Source of the DNA: Batillaria attramentaria
Lineage: Eukaryota > Mollusca > Gastropoda > Batillariidae
Length of the DNA: 64,000 bases
Reading direction: 5' to 3'
Assembly (NCBI GenBank): GCA_018292915.2
Contig: JACVVK020000198.1
Location: 650,501-714,500 of the forward strand
In this document: in pieces, positions 13,032 through 25,100 of the stretch
Position numbering within the stretch: the first letter of the stretch is position 1
Layout of the letters: each line of letters opens with the position of its first letter
The notes under the pieces: generated by a model
What the model saw: the letters and a program-made list of their open reading frames with translations, nothing else
What the model was told of the DNA's origin: nothing
Database searches by the model: none
Translations under genes and position numbers: made by a program

Positions 13032-14670
13032 CAGCCACGTCCAAAAATAACGCAACACAAGCACTGTTTTGGAAAAATATGTAAATTTTATGTCAGTCTA
13101 ATTTCGATTCGAAAAAAGCGATTTCATTGAAAGTTCTCACATTTAATCGGCTGGGGACGGACATCCATCAGGTAAGTTATTTAAAGTCAATGTTGGTTAC
13201 GTACAGAGTTGCTGCCCTTGATTTCACATCAGCCAAATCATGGCTCAGTAGCGGGTGTGGCCTCCGGCGTTGCGGATCACCAGCTGACATCTGTTTGGCA
13301 TGGAGTTGACCAGGCGGTTCAGGAAAGCAGGTGGCACCCGTCCCTACTGGCGTCGCAACTCCTGGCGGAGCTCAGCAGCACACGCAGGGCGATTTGGCAA
13401 TCTGTTGATGCGTGTTTTCCAGAAGGCCCAAACCTGCTCCATCGGATTCAGATCCGGGCTTTTCGCTGGCCATTCCATCACAGGGATGTTGGTTTGCCGT
13501 AGGAACTGCTGTGTTGCCCTGGCAGAGTGAGCGGGCGCGTTATCCTGCTGAAACAAGCAGCGCCGTCTCCGAGCAAAAAAACGGCACCACAAGGGGCTGG
13601 AGAACCTGGTTGATGTAGCGCTGTGACGTCACGCCCCCACCTCGGTCAGGCTGCAGGTCGAACAACACGGGTCCCAGCATTCGATTCCCAATGAAGGCAC
13701 CCCACAACATCACCGACTGGGTCGGCCAGGCATCTTGCTGCAGAATGTAGCGGTTGTTAAAGCGCTCACCTCTGGGGCGCCAGACCCGGACTTTGTTGTC
13801 GATGCTGTTGACCACAATTCGACACTCATCGCTGAACACCACTCTTTCCCACTCTTGACGCCACTGTCTGTGGGCCAGAGTCCAGTTCAGGCGGTTCCGA
13901 CGATGTCTTGCCGTCAACACCTGGCCTCGGTAGGGACGATGGCAGTGAAGGTCCGCCCTGACAACAACCCGTGACACGGTTTGGCGACTTGTCACACGGT
14001 TTCTGGTGCTGATCAGGTGACGACCGACGGCTGCTGCACTCTGGAATGGGTTTTGCCGGAAGCTTCGCACAACGGCCCTCTGTTGGCGCGGAGTCAAACT
14101 TCTGGGTCGTCCTGCGCGAGGACTGTCATAGACGGACCCTATTGCTTGATAGCGCCTTGCCAAGCGGTGAATGGTGACACGGTGAACTTGAAGGGCACGG
14201 GCAACGTCCGCTACGCTCTGCCCTGCATTAAGCCTACCAATGGCTTGCTGCCGCTCAATGGCTGAAAGACGAGGCATGCTGAAATGTGCCACTGACAAGT
14301 GAGAAGGGCTGCCTTTTCTGATCGCCCAAGCCGGAAAACAGGCATTGCTCTGTGACCGGTACTCACCATAAAAACGAGGCAACATCTTAACTGCAAGAAC
14401 CCCGATTTTCACATGCTCATCTTCACATGCAGCTCTGTGACATGGACAATCGCTCAGTGCATGCAAACTTAGTCGCCTGAGAAAAAGGGCCATAACTCAA
14501 GACAAACAGAAGGCACGAGGTCACAATTTTACCCATAGCCTGTTTGGACATAAAGAAGATGGATAACTTATGGATACTAAGAATATAAGAAGGCACTTGC
14601 CCACAATTTGCATTTTACTAAATGACCATTTGACAAAATCAGCCTGTTGCGTTTTTTTTGGACATGGCTG
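13032..14670 (-). mobile_element. Tc1-family DNA transposon with both ends present
   Basis: TA dinucleotides at 13030-13031 and 14671-14672 flank the element, as expected of the TA target duplication of Tc1/mariner. The left end reads CAGCCACGTCCAAAAATAAC and the right end, on the complement, CAGCCATGTCCAAAAAAAAC, followed by GCAACA on both. The total of 1639 bp is normal for a Tc1 element. The transposase inside is on the minus strand and is broken (see next entry). Confidence 0.92.
13245..14277 (-). pseudogene. Tc1 transposase, one frameshift and one nonsense codon
   Basis: The start at 14277 (MPRLSAIERQQAIGRL) opens a paired helix-turn-helix region (VADVARALQVHRVTIHRLARRY, then GRPRSLTPRQQR). 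The DDE core has VFSDEC, then QQDNAPAHSA, then NPMEQVW; the second Asp and the Glu are 34 residues apart, the DD34E spacing of Tc1. The frame shifts in an A7 run at 13575-13581 (T7 on the coding strand), between VVPFF and ARRRR. An in-frame TAG at 13344-13346 interrupts the C-terminus, where homologs read through to NSMPNRC...GGHTRY and the TGA at 13245. The product would be about 344 residues if unbroken, normal for the family. Only two lesions suggests a recent copy. Confidence 0.93.
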
Positions 14671-14671
14671 T

Positions 14672-15263
14672 ACATGCACAGGTCCGCAGCATGCCTGCAT
14701 TTTTCGCGGCAGCTTTGTGCTCTGCCACGAACAATGCGTGCTTGTTGTGGCAAGGGTGAAAGGGGTGTAAAATCAGCGTTCATCGAGCCTACGACTACTT
14801 GAATTAATCATGGTTTAAAAATACACTTGTCACTGACTGTGCTGCCTTTGCAGTTTTGGGTGTTGTTTTTTGTTGTTGTCGTCGTTGTTGTTGTTGTTGT
14901 TCTTCTTCTTCTTCTTGTTTTTAATGATTTGAGGGTGTGTGGGACGGGGTGGGGGCTTTATTTAAATTTAATCGAATTAAACTATGTATAGCTTTGTCCT
15001 CCACATACAAGCCATCGAGTTTGAGTGCACCTTATCTATGCACTACACGGTCTGTCAAAACCGGTGGAATTTTCCTCGAGTTTCACAAAAGTAAACGTTG
15101 TGCTGAAAGTGATTTCATGAAATCTTGTTTTGTAGGTCACCACAAGGAAGTGTATTGCATGAACGCTTCTGTTTGTTTACGGGTTTCCAAAGGCGACGCA
15201 GCTGGTTTAGGAGGTTCTCGAGTGGAAGAGGGTACTCCTTTACCTCCCCCGTCCCTTCTACTA

Positions 15264-15265
<2 letters not shown>
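14672..15265. repeat. Dispersed repeat copy A (~500 bp)
   Basis: From about 14780 this region matches 26140-26535 in order: 'acttgaattaatca', 'aatacacttgtcactga', 'tatagctttgtc', 'aagccatcgagtttgagt', 'taggtcaccacaagga', 'ttgcatgaacgc', and 'tctgtttgttta'. Partial copies of the 'ggtcaccacaaggacgtt' part also occur at about 15541 and 25515. (TTG)n and (TTC)n runs lie near 14870-14915. No coding capacity is evident. Confidence 0.7.
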
Positions 15266-15311
<46 letters not shown>

Positions 15312-15315
15312 GCGC

Positions 15316-15349
<34 letters not shown>
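15266..15349. repeat. (CA)n followed by (GA)n microsatellite
   Basis: About 20 CA units run into a short CGCG step, then about 15 GA units. Confidence 0.95.
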
Positions 15350-15351
<2 letters not shown>

Positions 15352-16674
15352 TTATCCCAGTTTGCACTCCAATGCTCTAGCACCACCACCGCCACATTCT
15401 CTCTGCCAGCTGATAATACGTTCTTTCAGTCGACGAAAAAGCAAATTAAAGCAAAATGTTGTGTTGCTGAACAACTTGTCATCGTACATTTGAATGAAAA
15501 ATCTCGCGATGTACTTTTCAGATAGCATAAAATCTGTGTCTAGGTCACCACAAGGACGTTGAGGACAGGTATTGATCACCTGTTTGTTTACAGATCACTC
15601 GAGGCAACGCGGTTGGCTGAGGACGGGGAGGAGGTCCACCCCTTGCCGGTTTAGTTCGACGTAAGTTGTGACCTCGACAGACTCAGGTCTGAGCGAACAT
15701 GTAAGAATGTCTGCGTGTAGACATGTAGAATACCTGAGAAGCGAATGTGTTTGAAATAGTATTAGCACGCTGAGCAACGCCTGAACACAAACACACACAT
15801 CCAAACACTCATACTCACTCTCGTGCACACGCAGCAAAGAAAGAAAATATGCAACACTGCCTTTCATACGCACCGGAAACCACATCAAAAAGGCAACTGA
15901 AATGTTTTTATTTCTCAAATCGATTTAAAAATAAAGAGAGGTATACAATATTCCGAAATAAGTAATCTTGAATAACGGGGACAAAAGAGGCTAGGTTCGT
16001 GTGGTGATCGTAATACAACACAAACGAAAAATAAAACAGTAATGAGACGAGACGGAGTAAGGTACAAATACAGAACGAGACAGACAAGAAAAAAAACTCT
16101 AATAAAATGTATGAAGCACCAGAGGCGCGGCCGATGTGGTTATCCATAATCCTCAGCATCGCACACGTGCGGTTACATGGGGTCAGCCGTTAGTCCAAAT
16201 TGCCGGACAGGACATTCTCCTACATAAAACAAATAAAACTACTTGACCAACCGATTGACAACTGTCATTCAGCACCCAAAAGATCATACTCTGATCACAG
16301 CCGCTTCTCGGCGCGGCGACTGCATGTTCATTTTTTTTTTTAAGATTTAAGTATGAAATAATTATTTCAAATATGAACATAGACAAAGTTGAATAGTGAA
16401 GGAACTTACGTGCAATCGACCCAGCAAAGTGACTCGTGCGCTTTTGCACTTTTCTTATTATGTTTCCATTATATAATTATGTGTTTGTACAGACTACAGG
16501 TCGATAACAACGAGCTCGCGCTTTGTGAATGTCTGTATCGTGCAACGCAGTTCGTCAGGAAGAATAGCAGGAGTTCGTCTGTCCTGCTTTGCCTGGATAG
16601 AGGTCAGTGTGACCCGAGCGACATAATTATATATAGTATAGTAACACACCAGGGGTGCGCTTAGTTAGCGAAAA
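15350..16674. other. Intergenic, no supported gene
   Basis: Apart from a partial dispersed-repeat copy near 15541-15660, nothing in this stretch could be assigned. Confidence 0.5.
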
Positions 16675-16842
16675 GTGGGTGGGTGGGTGTTTGTAAGTTT
16701 AACGTCCTTTTCCACCACGTATGGGTGATATCAGAGACGGGGCAACAAGAAAAAAAAAGCCAGCAAAAACAAACTGGCCACAGCTGGGATTCGATCTCAC
16801 GACCAGAGCATTTAAAGGCCAGCGCTATCGGCTATCCTGTTT
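16675..16842 (-). mobile_element. tRNA-derived SINE, family A
   Basis: Read on the minus strand, the copy has a tRNA-like B box (GGTCGTGAGATCGAATCCC, complement near 16785-16806) and ends in the family tail (GGACGTTAAAC, then ACACCCACCC). The same tail ends the copy at 26748-26923. It is a 5'-worn insertion. Confidence 0.7.
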
Positions 16843-17756
16843 TTACTGCAAAGGCAGTAAACTCTTCAAATTTTAAACCTGCTCATCCCCCCCCCCCCAA
16901 AAAAAAAAAACAAAAAAAAAAAAACGGCGTTTAATTTGCGGTTTGCATGAATTCCTTGATCAAGACCATCCTTACAATGACAACCTGCCCCCCAACCACC
17001 CAGCACCCATCCCCACCGCCTCCTTGCTTCCTGTCTGTAAAGACTTTTCAAAATTGTATGCCGTCTGCGTCAATTTGTAATTTTAACAAGCAGCAAATTC
17101 AACAGCAAATCTGCAACTATGATCAGATTAACATGATACATTTAAATAAAAAAAGACCATGTTTTCCGTGCAGTGCAAAACGTATTTCAAAGGCTAAGAT
17201 TGGACCATATTGTGAACGCCAGTGGGGAAAGAAAGCATCGACCCCAGCAGCCAAGTATTCCTGAGAAATTGCTATCGGCAGCTTTCCCAGAAACGCTACA
17301 CAACAACAGGGAGATCGGCGAACATCATTAATTCAGTAACTAAAAAATAGCACAAAGCAGCTCAAGCCACTTTTTTCTTCTTTTTTTTTGGGGGGGGGGG
17401 GGAGGGAGGGATAAACGAACGCACGAGGTGAGATGCAGGAGCGGTAGGGGCTGGGAGGGTGTGTTGAGGTTTAGCGGCTTTGTCCGCCGCAAGGATGACG
17501 AGGGTACGAGAGCGTGACAGAGCGTACTAGAGGGCACTATACAACAAGCCTGTACAAAGTTCCCCATGCTGAGTCCCATGCTCAGACCGTTGCAGTGGAG
17601 TAGCGATCATTAAAGCGTCGTCTCCCCAGCCACAACCTTTACTTGGCAAATCACTGCTATTTTTTAATAAATAATATTTCGCAAAGTATGCTACTCACAT
17701 CGTTGGAGTCACGTTGTGGTATAGTACACATCTACATAGTGCTCTCCTTTTCTGAC
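16843..17756. other. Intergenic with homopolymer runs
   Basis: No supported gene. C9/A-rich tracts lie near 16889-16924 and a T9G10 tract near 17380-17402. Confidence 0.5.
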
Positions 17757-18328
17757 AGGATCCGGATTTCCCCTGTCTGTGATATCACCAGTATGTAGTT
17801 GTACAACAGCTTGTGGCAGTCACTGTAATTTTCCCATGCAAAGCATCAAATACACCAGCTTTACCTTTGTGAAAAAATCCCAGGAAAAGGAACCTTTCTG
17901 GTTTGAAATTCGGGACAATCAATAATGGTTGCGTTCATTTTTTTCCAACTACATCTGATTGGATTGATGATACCATTACAGTATAACCAAGAAACGTTCC
18001 CGTTCACTACGTCACACAGGTATTTGGCTTTGTCTGGCCAAAACATTAAGAGAAATTTCCTTGACTCTACCACTTGCTGGTGGTTTTGTCCTTTGGTCAA
18101 AAGATGGGGGTAACCACTTTGTCATAAAGATTTCCTTATGAAGTTGTTCATTGATTCACATGCCCATGGTGCCAGGTGAAAGGAAGCAACTCTGGCTGAT
18201 GGTCTGTATTAAGAGATGTCGCTATTTTTTTTCATTTTCTTGCCGATCAAGGATGTTTATCTGCTCGTCGTAACTGTAAGTTGACGTTTTTGCCCGTATG
18301 TTCATCAGCTGTGCCTCCCTCTCCAAAT
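17757..18328 (-). pseudogene. Unidentified decayed gene fragment
   Basis: The minus strand reads like worn coding sequence. A 3' splice acceptor (tttatcgtttcag) ends at 18329. It is followed by a frame with LEREAQLMNIRAKTSTYSY and DEQINILDRQENEKK before a TAG. A later frame gives APWACESMNNFIRKSL, a stop, then the open run 18100-17861 (HQQVVESRKFLLMFWPDKAK, YLCDVVNGNVSWLYC, PIRCSWKKMNATI). Near 17905 the sense moves one frame to FKPERFLFLGFFHKGKAG and VFDALHGKITVTATSCC. I do not recognise the family. The amino-acid quality over three frames argues for a pseudogene of a real host protein, or a domesticated-element fragment, rather than chance. Confidence 0.45.
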
Positions 18329-19891
18329 CTGAAACGATAAATAGATTTGCATACCACATAACTTGAAACAGAAGACTTGCCGTACACTTTGGTTAAACTG
18401 TATTTGACTCTGGTGATTTTATTTCAAAGTACGAATCGATTAGACATCTTGAATTCAACTTATCCTCTTATCGGGTCCACTTTTTTTAGGCACAGTGGGT
18501 TTGACTGAGTACAACATGACGCATGGGATTTGTTGGGGTTGCTGTTGCTATTGTTGTTGTTGTCAGGTTGTTGTTGTTCTGGCGATCAAGCGCCACATCG
18601 ACCGTGCAGGAAGGTACACAAAACAAAAAGCTGCCTGGTTGTGCACCGTTAAACACGATCGATTTATAACTACCAATGTCTGTCGGACGAGATAGAGTTT
18701 TCCACAGGTTTGGCCAGTCACATCGATTGGGTATCATACGATAACACCTTTCATGTTTTAAAGCACTAGGTATTGGGATTACATGGCTTGCGTAACCGTG
18801 TGCCCTGAACGCACTTGTGTCTGCAGAGGACACTGCAAGGACGCACAGGGCATCAAGTTTATTATTCACCGCCTTTGTTTCTGTGTTTACAGGTTACTAA
18901 CGGCAACGGGAGTCAACAGAGGAGGAGGAAAGAGGGGACCTCTCTCTTCCGAGCCGAGTCTGGCCCACACGCTACATGCGTTGTACTTGTCGTAAACTGT
19001 GCGGCAAGGACCAATTCTCTGTAGTCTTTTGTGGCTCTTTTTAAATCAGCCCCTAAAGTAATACTACACAACTACTTCATAACTAAACATGGAATCGGAG
19101 AATAAACCAAAATCAACATTATAAATCCGTAAAATAGCTGTAAATCATTCAACATCGCATTGCGAGTGCAACAGAAAGTGCTTTGCAGTACAGAGGTAAA
19201 GTTACTTCAGTTAACTTAATCCACTGACAGAAAACCTTTCATGAAGCTCCTTCAAACCTGTCGACCGCCCCCCCCCCCCCACCCCACCCCAGTGTTTATG
19301 GTTTGCGTGAACTCTTTGAGGCCATCTTTACAATCTATGGTATGGTATGGTATGGTAGACTTCTCCTCGGCGCACATATCCATCTCTGCTGAAATGCTCA
19401 CGGCGCCGCAGGGCTGGAGGACGAAGCAGTGAAAGCCTGCTGCCGTTAAGCGCTACTTTGTGTGCAAACCTCCACCCTGCTATTCACTCTGGTGCGTGCG
19501 ACAGTATTGCTGTTTACCACGCCACCGGCCACAGCCTACTCTTCTTCGAAAGATAAACGTGGGATTTTTAGCGTGCACACTTGATGTTTGTGCGTGCGTG
19601 TGTACACGAAGGCGAGACAGGCACCGCAAACGAGTCTGCACATGGATTTGACTCGATATGGGAAGGAAAAATCTACAGGTGAAAACCTGCTCCCCAACTA
19701 CCCCAACACCACCACCACCACCCTCCTTCCACCCCTCCCCCCCCCCTCCCCACACACACACAGCTGCAATATTGCAGTTCAAAATCAAATATACTTTATT
19801 ATCTGTCCTAAAATACATATTAAAACAGAAATTTGTCTTTAGACATTCAGTCGCTCCGCTCCTTAAACTAAGATCATAACGTAAAATAAAT
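18329..19891. other. Intergenic, no supported gene
   Basis: A (TTG)n-type run lies near 18540-18575, C-rich tracts near 19268-19290 and 19735-19750, and a short (TATGG)n repeat near 19338-19356. Confidence 0.5.
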
Positions 19892-19974
<83 letters not shown>

Positions 19975-20090
19975 ATATAATACAAAATAAAAGAGAGACT
20001 AAAAAACGAAGATAAATAAGATACCCCCCCCCCTGCACACACACACACGCGCACACACACACACGCACACACACACACACGCACACAACG
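19892..20090. repeat. Long (CA)n microsatellites, two blocks
   Basis: An uninterrupted (CA) run of about 40 units (19892-19972) is followed, after ~60 bases, by an imperfect CA/CG-containing block (20036-20088). Confidence 0.95.
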
Positions 20091-20109
20091 TCAGCTAGTC
20101 AGTTTCCCG

Positions 20110-20430
20110 TGGACAGCGTTTATGGCCTTGACCTTAAGCCAAGGTAATTCAACAAAATGTGTCCGAAAAGATCTTATCAACGTCTACCATTATGCCAAGA
20201 CTGATGCCTCAAGTGTTTGTACTTCTTGCGAAAATGCCAAGGTTGAAATTCACAACAGACGGCTCTAATGTCCTTGATCTTTCCAGATTCTAGAGGGTAT
20301 GTCTGGAAAGGTCTTGTTGTTGTCTGTCATTAGCCAAAGTTTAGTGCCTCTGCCGTTTTGTATTTTTATTATTTATTATTGTTTCTGAGAAAATGTCATC
20401 ATTAAAGAGGGGAGGTTGATATCAGGGCAA
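20110..20430 (-). repeat. Dispersed internal-repeat element, inverted copy
   Basis: It shares phrases with the complement of 55530-56100 ('gaaaatgccaa-gtt', 'tagtgcctctg', 'ctgagaaaatg', 'tgtctgtcatta'). It looks like a diverged, inverted copy of that repeat family. Confidence 0.5.
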
Positions 20431-22391
20431 TTTTTTGAAAATGCTGGTAAAATATCACACAAAATTCCGATCCTGCTAGTCGTTTTGCCTTGACTATAAT
20501 TTATTGTTTATCGTCATACATTCTTTCCATAAACGTGTAAATATGTCTGTTATTTGTATCGTACGGTAATGCGTGTCTGTAATTAGACATTATATTACCT
20601 GTTTCGGTTTACAGCTTAAAATTTGTGTGCCAAGTTATTGTCCAGACCATCTTATTGTCTACACCATACACAGGTTCTGGGCCAACAAAAACATTTCTGA
20701 GTGCTGATCATCAGTGTTTTGGATTGTTGGGTTTTTTTTGGTTTTTTTTGTTTGTTGTTGGTGGTGGTGGTGGTGTTGGTTTTTGACCAGGAGAAATCCT
20801 CAAGGCAGCATGAAGCCATGAAGTATACTGACAACCAGTGTGACGTGACGAGACAACCAAAACAATGACAGCACATGAAAATTTTGATCAGTTTCAGGAC
20901 TGACTGTACAATAATGTGTCATGGTAAAAACAACAACAATGAAACAGTCATGTCGTCCTGGTAAAGCGCGAGTTTTCATGAAATAAGTTGTAGGCCAGAT
21001 GGATGGCGACTGTGTGCTATTTGTCCTCGCGTAAACCCGTTCTCCCTCCACTGCTCTACCACCGCCGGCCGCAACCGCAACCTTGTCTCAGCCAGCCAAC
21101 AGTACGCTTTCAGTCGCTACAATGACCAACTTTTCTCAGGAAACAGTGTTGCAAGTCACGCTGACACTGCACCACATCACGAGACTCTCGACTTGATCAA
21201 TATCGTGACTGCAAAAAAGAAAGCCATTGCTTGTTGGTGCAAGGCAGTACTACTGTACTCGCCTATAAATGGAACTCGCCATTTCCACGCCACCCCGTAT
21301 TTTCACAATCTTATTGACTCAATTTCGTATTGGCGCTCTTAATCCACGGACTGTGCAGATTGTTTTGATAGCCCATGAGGTTTGAGTACAACTTTTGTTC
21401 CCTCTTTAAACCTCATAAAACTAGCAGAACAGTTCGCAGTAGAGGGAAAACATGGTGTACAATTGTGCCCGGTCTAACAGAATTTTTCAACCTTATGTTA
21501 ACTCGGGAACCAAGCCGATGATAGCTCTTGTACGACCTCGACCGCGTAGCCACGTGACTGAGGTTAGCCTTATGTTTGGTGGCCTTGCAGTAGGTCAGGT
21601 GTGCAAAATCAAATTCATTGCCTCGTCAATGCTTGTGCTGAACTAAAGCTGAAGGCAGTGGATGCGTGCAAAGCAAAAACGGTGCAGTTCAGACAATGAC
21701 AAAAGTACATACTCGGTCTGCAGATCACTCCAAGGGCGTTTAGGACAGTAAAACAACCACTGAGGCCTGAGAATCGATTAGGTTATGCATAGTTATTCAT
21801 GCTTGATTAGACATAGTTGCAAAGCCTTCTCTTAGCCTGGCACCTCAAGGCTCTTACGTTTTCAACCTGACCTGCAAAGACCTTGTCAACGGTAAACACT
21901 GAAATCCAGCCAAAGAGCTGGATATAATTGTCTGAATGCGCTTTGCGTGTCTCTTCTATTGTGGTTGATTTCTGAAAAATGAGGGCCATAATTATGGAAT
22001 GTGCGTAACGAGCAAAAAAAAAAAAAAAAAAAAAAATTAGAACTCGGAAGGTGATACACCATATTTGCCAAGAGCGGTGAATTTCATGTGTCAACGCCTG
22101 ACGAAAAGCGTTAAAGGTCTACTGCATATTCTTTAAGCCACGTACCCAGTCGCCAAAACTGGTATGCCACGTATGTGGCCGCGAATTTCAGAATCTCGTA
22201 TGGGTTGTGTCCGCACCGACCCTCTCATCGTTTTCACCGTGTTTGCGGATTAATGGCCAGTGTTCCTTCTGAAGTACCCAGTCTTGAAAAACATAATATA
22301 GACAGTGACCATTTCAGCTCTTCTAATCGCTTTCTGCGATTAAAACAGTAAAAGAGTGGGTGAAGGTAAACCGAAATCAGTTTTGCCCTAA

Positions 22392-22392
<1 letters not shown>
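20431..22392. other. Intergenic, no supported gene
   Basis: Contains T/G-rich DNA near 20725-20785 and an A21 run at 22014-22036. No family assignment was possible. Confidence 0.5.

Positions 22393-22462
<70 letters not shown>
22393..22462. repeat. (TG)n microsatellite
   Basis: About 35 uninterrupted TG units. Confidence 0.95.
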
Positions 22463-22464
<2 letters not shown>

Positions 22465-22751
22465 GTAACTGCTCTGCTCTTTATTTTTGTTCGCTTGTTT
22501 GTTTGTTTCCAAGACAGATGGTATGCTAAATGATGACGTTAAAATTGTTACATATGGACATCATATATAAATTTCATACAGTAGATGTGCAATGTGGAGC
22601 TTGGGACTACCAGTGTCTGATCCTTCTTGGTATTAAATAGTTCTGACGAGACGGTGTGCTTTTCCGCCAAACATATATACTGATCTGGCAAAGCCAAGAC
22701 ATGCACATAATGTATGACAGGGAGCACTCCATCCTATTACTGATTTCGAAT

Positions 22752-25100
22752 ATAAATAATAAATAAATAAATTTCATTTATATAGCGCACTTCTCAGAAA
22801 CAGTGACTCATTGCGCTAACACACATCACTCATACACATTCACACTATACAGACAAACACGTCAATCACATCACACTATACAAAGACACATCAGTTGAAA
22901 GCCTGTTGAAAAAGGTGGGTTTTCAGTCCAGATCTAAAAGCTGATAAAGATGGTTGTTGTCTCAGCCCCATAGGCAGAGAGTTCCAGAGTATCATCGAAA
23001 TGACGGTAGGCTAGAACTGCCAACTTGTATTTAATGCGGAAACTGACTGGCAGCCAGTGCAGTGATTTCAAAAGCGGTGTGATGTGGTCTCGCATGCCTT
23101 TCCTCAGCACCAGACGGGCAGCACTGTTTTGTACTCTTTGCAGGCGCGCGATCTGTTCCGCGGGAAGGCCAGCAAGAACCGAATTACAATAGTCTAGGCG
23201 GGAAGTTACGAACGCTGTGACCAGCTTGGCGCAGGTGGTGTCTGAGAGGCAAGAACGTATGGAAGCGATACGCCTCAGTTGCAGGAAACAAGCTTGACAT
23301 GTTTTTCCGATTTGAACGTGCATGAACAGTGTCTGGTCGATGGTTACGCCTAGGTATTTGACGGACTTATGGAAGGGAACCATATGACCACCAATGTCCG
23401 CGCATTCGCTGTCTACTAGCCGTAGGCGAGCAGGCGAGCCAATGGGCAGGACTTCTGTTTTATCAGTGTTCAGTAACAGCTTGTTGCTATTCATCCAAGA
23501 CAGAATGTCTCGTATGGACTTTTCAATGCCTAACTGGATGGATGGAAATTCATCAGCTGGTCCACTCTGAGACAGTTCGGTGTCATCAGCGTACTTGTGG
23601 AAGTTACAACCATGCGAAGCGATGACGTCGGACAGTGGCTGCGAGTACAAAGTAAAGAGGACCGGTCCTAGGACGGAACCCTGTGGTACTCCGTATGTAA
23701 GCGGGGCTGCTGCTGACAGAGAATTACCACCAGGCTGGGCTGATGGAACGCCGTCAACAAGGACAAACCAACAACGCTCACGAACGTATGATTTAAACCA
23801 CTCGAGGACAAGTCCTCTGACACCGAAAGTCACTTCTAGTCGCTTTAGAAGAATAGAGTGGTCGAGCGTGTCAAAGGCAGAGCTGAGATCGAGCAGTGCC
23901 ATTAGTGACACGAGTCTCTCGTCTGAACTAGCAAGTAGACTGTCTAAGACACTCAGTACCGCAGTCTCTGTGCTGTGGTTCTTTCGATAGGCCGACTGGT
24001 TTAACTCTAGCAAGTTGTTTTCAGATAGGTGTTTTAGCAGCTGTTTCAAAACAACCTTCTCCAAGATCTTGGAGATAAACGGAAGGTTGGATACCGGTCT
24101 GTAGTTTTTGAGTTCATTCGGATCCAGGCCAGGTTTCTTTAGCAGAGGAGTAACAACCGCTCGCTTAAACTGGTCAGGAACAATACCTGTGGCAAGAGAA
24201 ACATTGACAATATTTGTTATTAGAGGAACAAGATCAGAAAGGCACTGTTTGGTGAGGGATGTTGGTACAGGATCTAACATGCAACTCTTGGTTGGGGACT
24301 GAGTGATCAGTTCATGGATGTCCTTCTCTGAAACAGGATCAAAGAAAGAAAACATAGGGCCGTCATACACAGCAAAACAGGGAGGTTCACATAGACGGGA
24401 GTCAAGTTCAACACGAATACGCGTGATTTTGTTCGCGAAAAAGTCACTGAACCGTTGAGGCAATTCCGCTCGCGGGGGATCTGAAGGAAGGACCTTTGAT
24501 TTTGTTTTTCCCAGGAGTTCGTCCACGACGGAGAACAGCTGCTTACTGGAAGAACCGGCGGATTCAATTTTGTCACTGACATACTGTCTCTTGGCTGCTT
24601 GGATTGTTCGTCTCACGATATCCCTCTCACTCACAAACATCTGTCTATGTACAGTGAGACGACTCTTCCTCCACCTTCTCTCAGCTCGTCTTCTCCTGCG
24701 TCGCGCCTTCCTCACGTCAGCCGTCAACCACAGGGCCGTTGGGCGGTCCCGCACTCGCCTGGTGACGGAGGGGGCATGTCGGTCAAGGATCTGCAGCAGC
24801 CCATCGTTGTAGACGTGGACGAGGCCCTCAATACCAAGGTCGGGACCACGTAGATCCTCCATGGAGCCAATTAGGGTCCTCACGTCAGCTTGAAAGTCGG
24901 CAAGGTTGACGCCTTTGAGGTTCCTCGATGTGACGAGCCGTGTAGGAGGCGGAGGCCTAGAGAGTTCCAGACCACAAATAATGAGGTAATGATCGGACAG
25001 ACCAGCACAGTCCTGGACCGCCTTCACCGACAGCCGGTTACTCTGACCACGGACCACAACCCAGTCCAGAATATGACTCCTGTACATTTGCGACTGTCAA
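22752..25100 (-). mobile_element. 5'-truncated non-LTR retrotransposon (CR1/L2-like)
   Basis: The reverse-transcriptase frame lies on the minus strand. It is followed by ~180 bases of 3' untranslated sequence that includes the 'agcgcactt...tgcgcta' block common at LINE and SINE 3' ends. The element finishes in a (TTTA)n-type run (complement of 22756-22771). The 5' end stops inside the endonuclease domain, the usual outcome of incomplete target-primed reverse transcription. Confidence 0.88.
22934..25087 (-). CDS. LINE endonuclease remnant plus reverse transcriptase
   Basis: 717 codons are open. Residues ~1-40 hold only the tail of an apurinic-type endonuclease (CAGLSDHYLI, the SDH box). A basic linker follows (RKARRRRRRAERRWRK). 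The reverse transcriptase begins around residue 300: LKNYRPVSNLPFISKILEKV, LLDLSSAFDTLDH (first Asp), YGVPQGSVLGPVLFTLY, and FHKYADDTELS, the catalytic YADD. The thumb-like end is present (SRLDYCNSVLAGLP, LHWLPVSFRIKYKLAVLAY). Normal C-terminal sequence after AYRHFDD is replaced by an aberrant end, consistent with a small deletion or frameshift. The element cannot move by itself because the endonuclease is missing. Confidence 0.9.
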   Translation of the reverse strand: MYRSHILDWVVVRGQSNRLSVKAVQDCAGLSDHYLIICGLELSRPPPPTRLVTSRNLKGVNLADFQADVRTLIGSMEDLRGPDLGIEGLVHVYNDGLLQILDRHAPSVTRRVRDRPTALWLTADVRKARRRRRRAERRWRKSRLTVHRQMFVSERDIVRRTIQAAKRQYVSDKIESAGSSSKQLFSVVDELLGKTKSKVLPSDPPRAELPQRFSDFFANKITRIRVELDSRLCEPPCFAVYDGPMFSFFDPVSEKDIHELITQSPTKSCMLDPVPTSLTKQCLSDLVPLITNIVNVSLATGIVPDQFKRAVVTPLLKKPGLDPNELKNYRPVSNLPFISKILEKVVLKQLLKHLSENNLLELNQSAYRKNHSTETAVLSVLDSLLASSDERLVSLMALLDLSSAFDTLDHSILLKRLEVTFGVRGLVLEWFKSYVRERCWFVLVDGVPSAQPGGNSLSAAAPLTYGVPQGSVLGPVLFTLYSQPLSDVIASHGCNFHKYADDTELSQSGPADEFPSIQLGIEKSIRDILSWMNSNKLLLNTDKTEVLPIGSPARLRLVDSECADIGGHMVPFHKSVKYLGVTIDQTLFMHVQIGKTCQACFLQLRRIASIRSCLSDTTCAKLVTAFVTSRLDYCNSVLAGLPAEQIARLQRVQNSAARLVLRKGMRDHITPLLKSLHWLPVSFRIKYKLAVLAYRHFDDTLELSAYGAETTTIFISF

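Noticed and set aside
23580..24853. Plus-strand frames of 60-136 codons
   Set aside because: Shadows of the LINE reverse transcriptase on the opposite strand.
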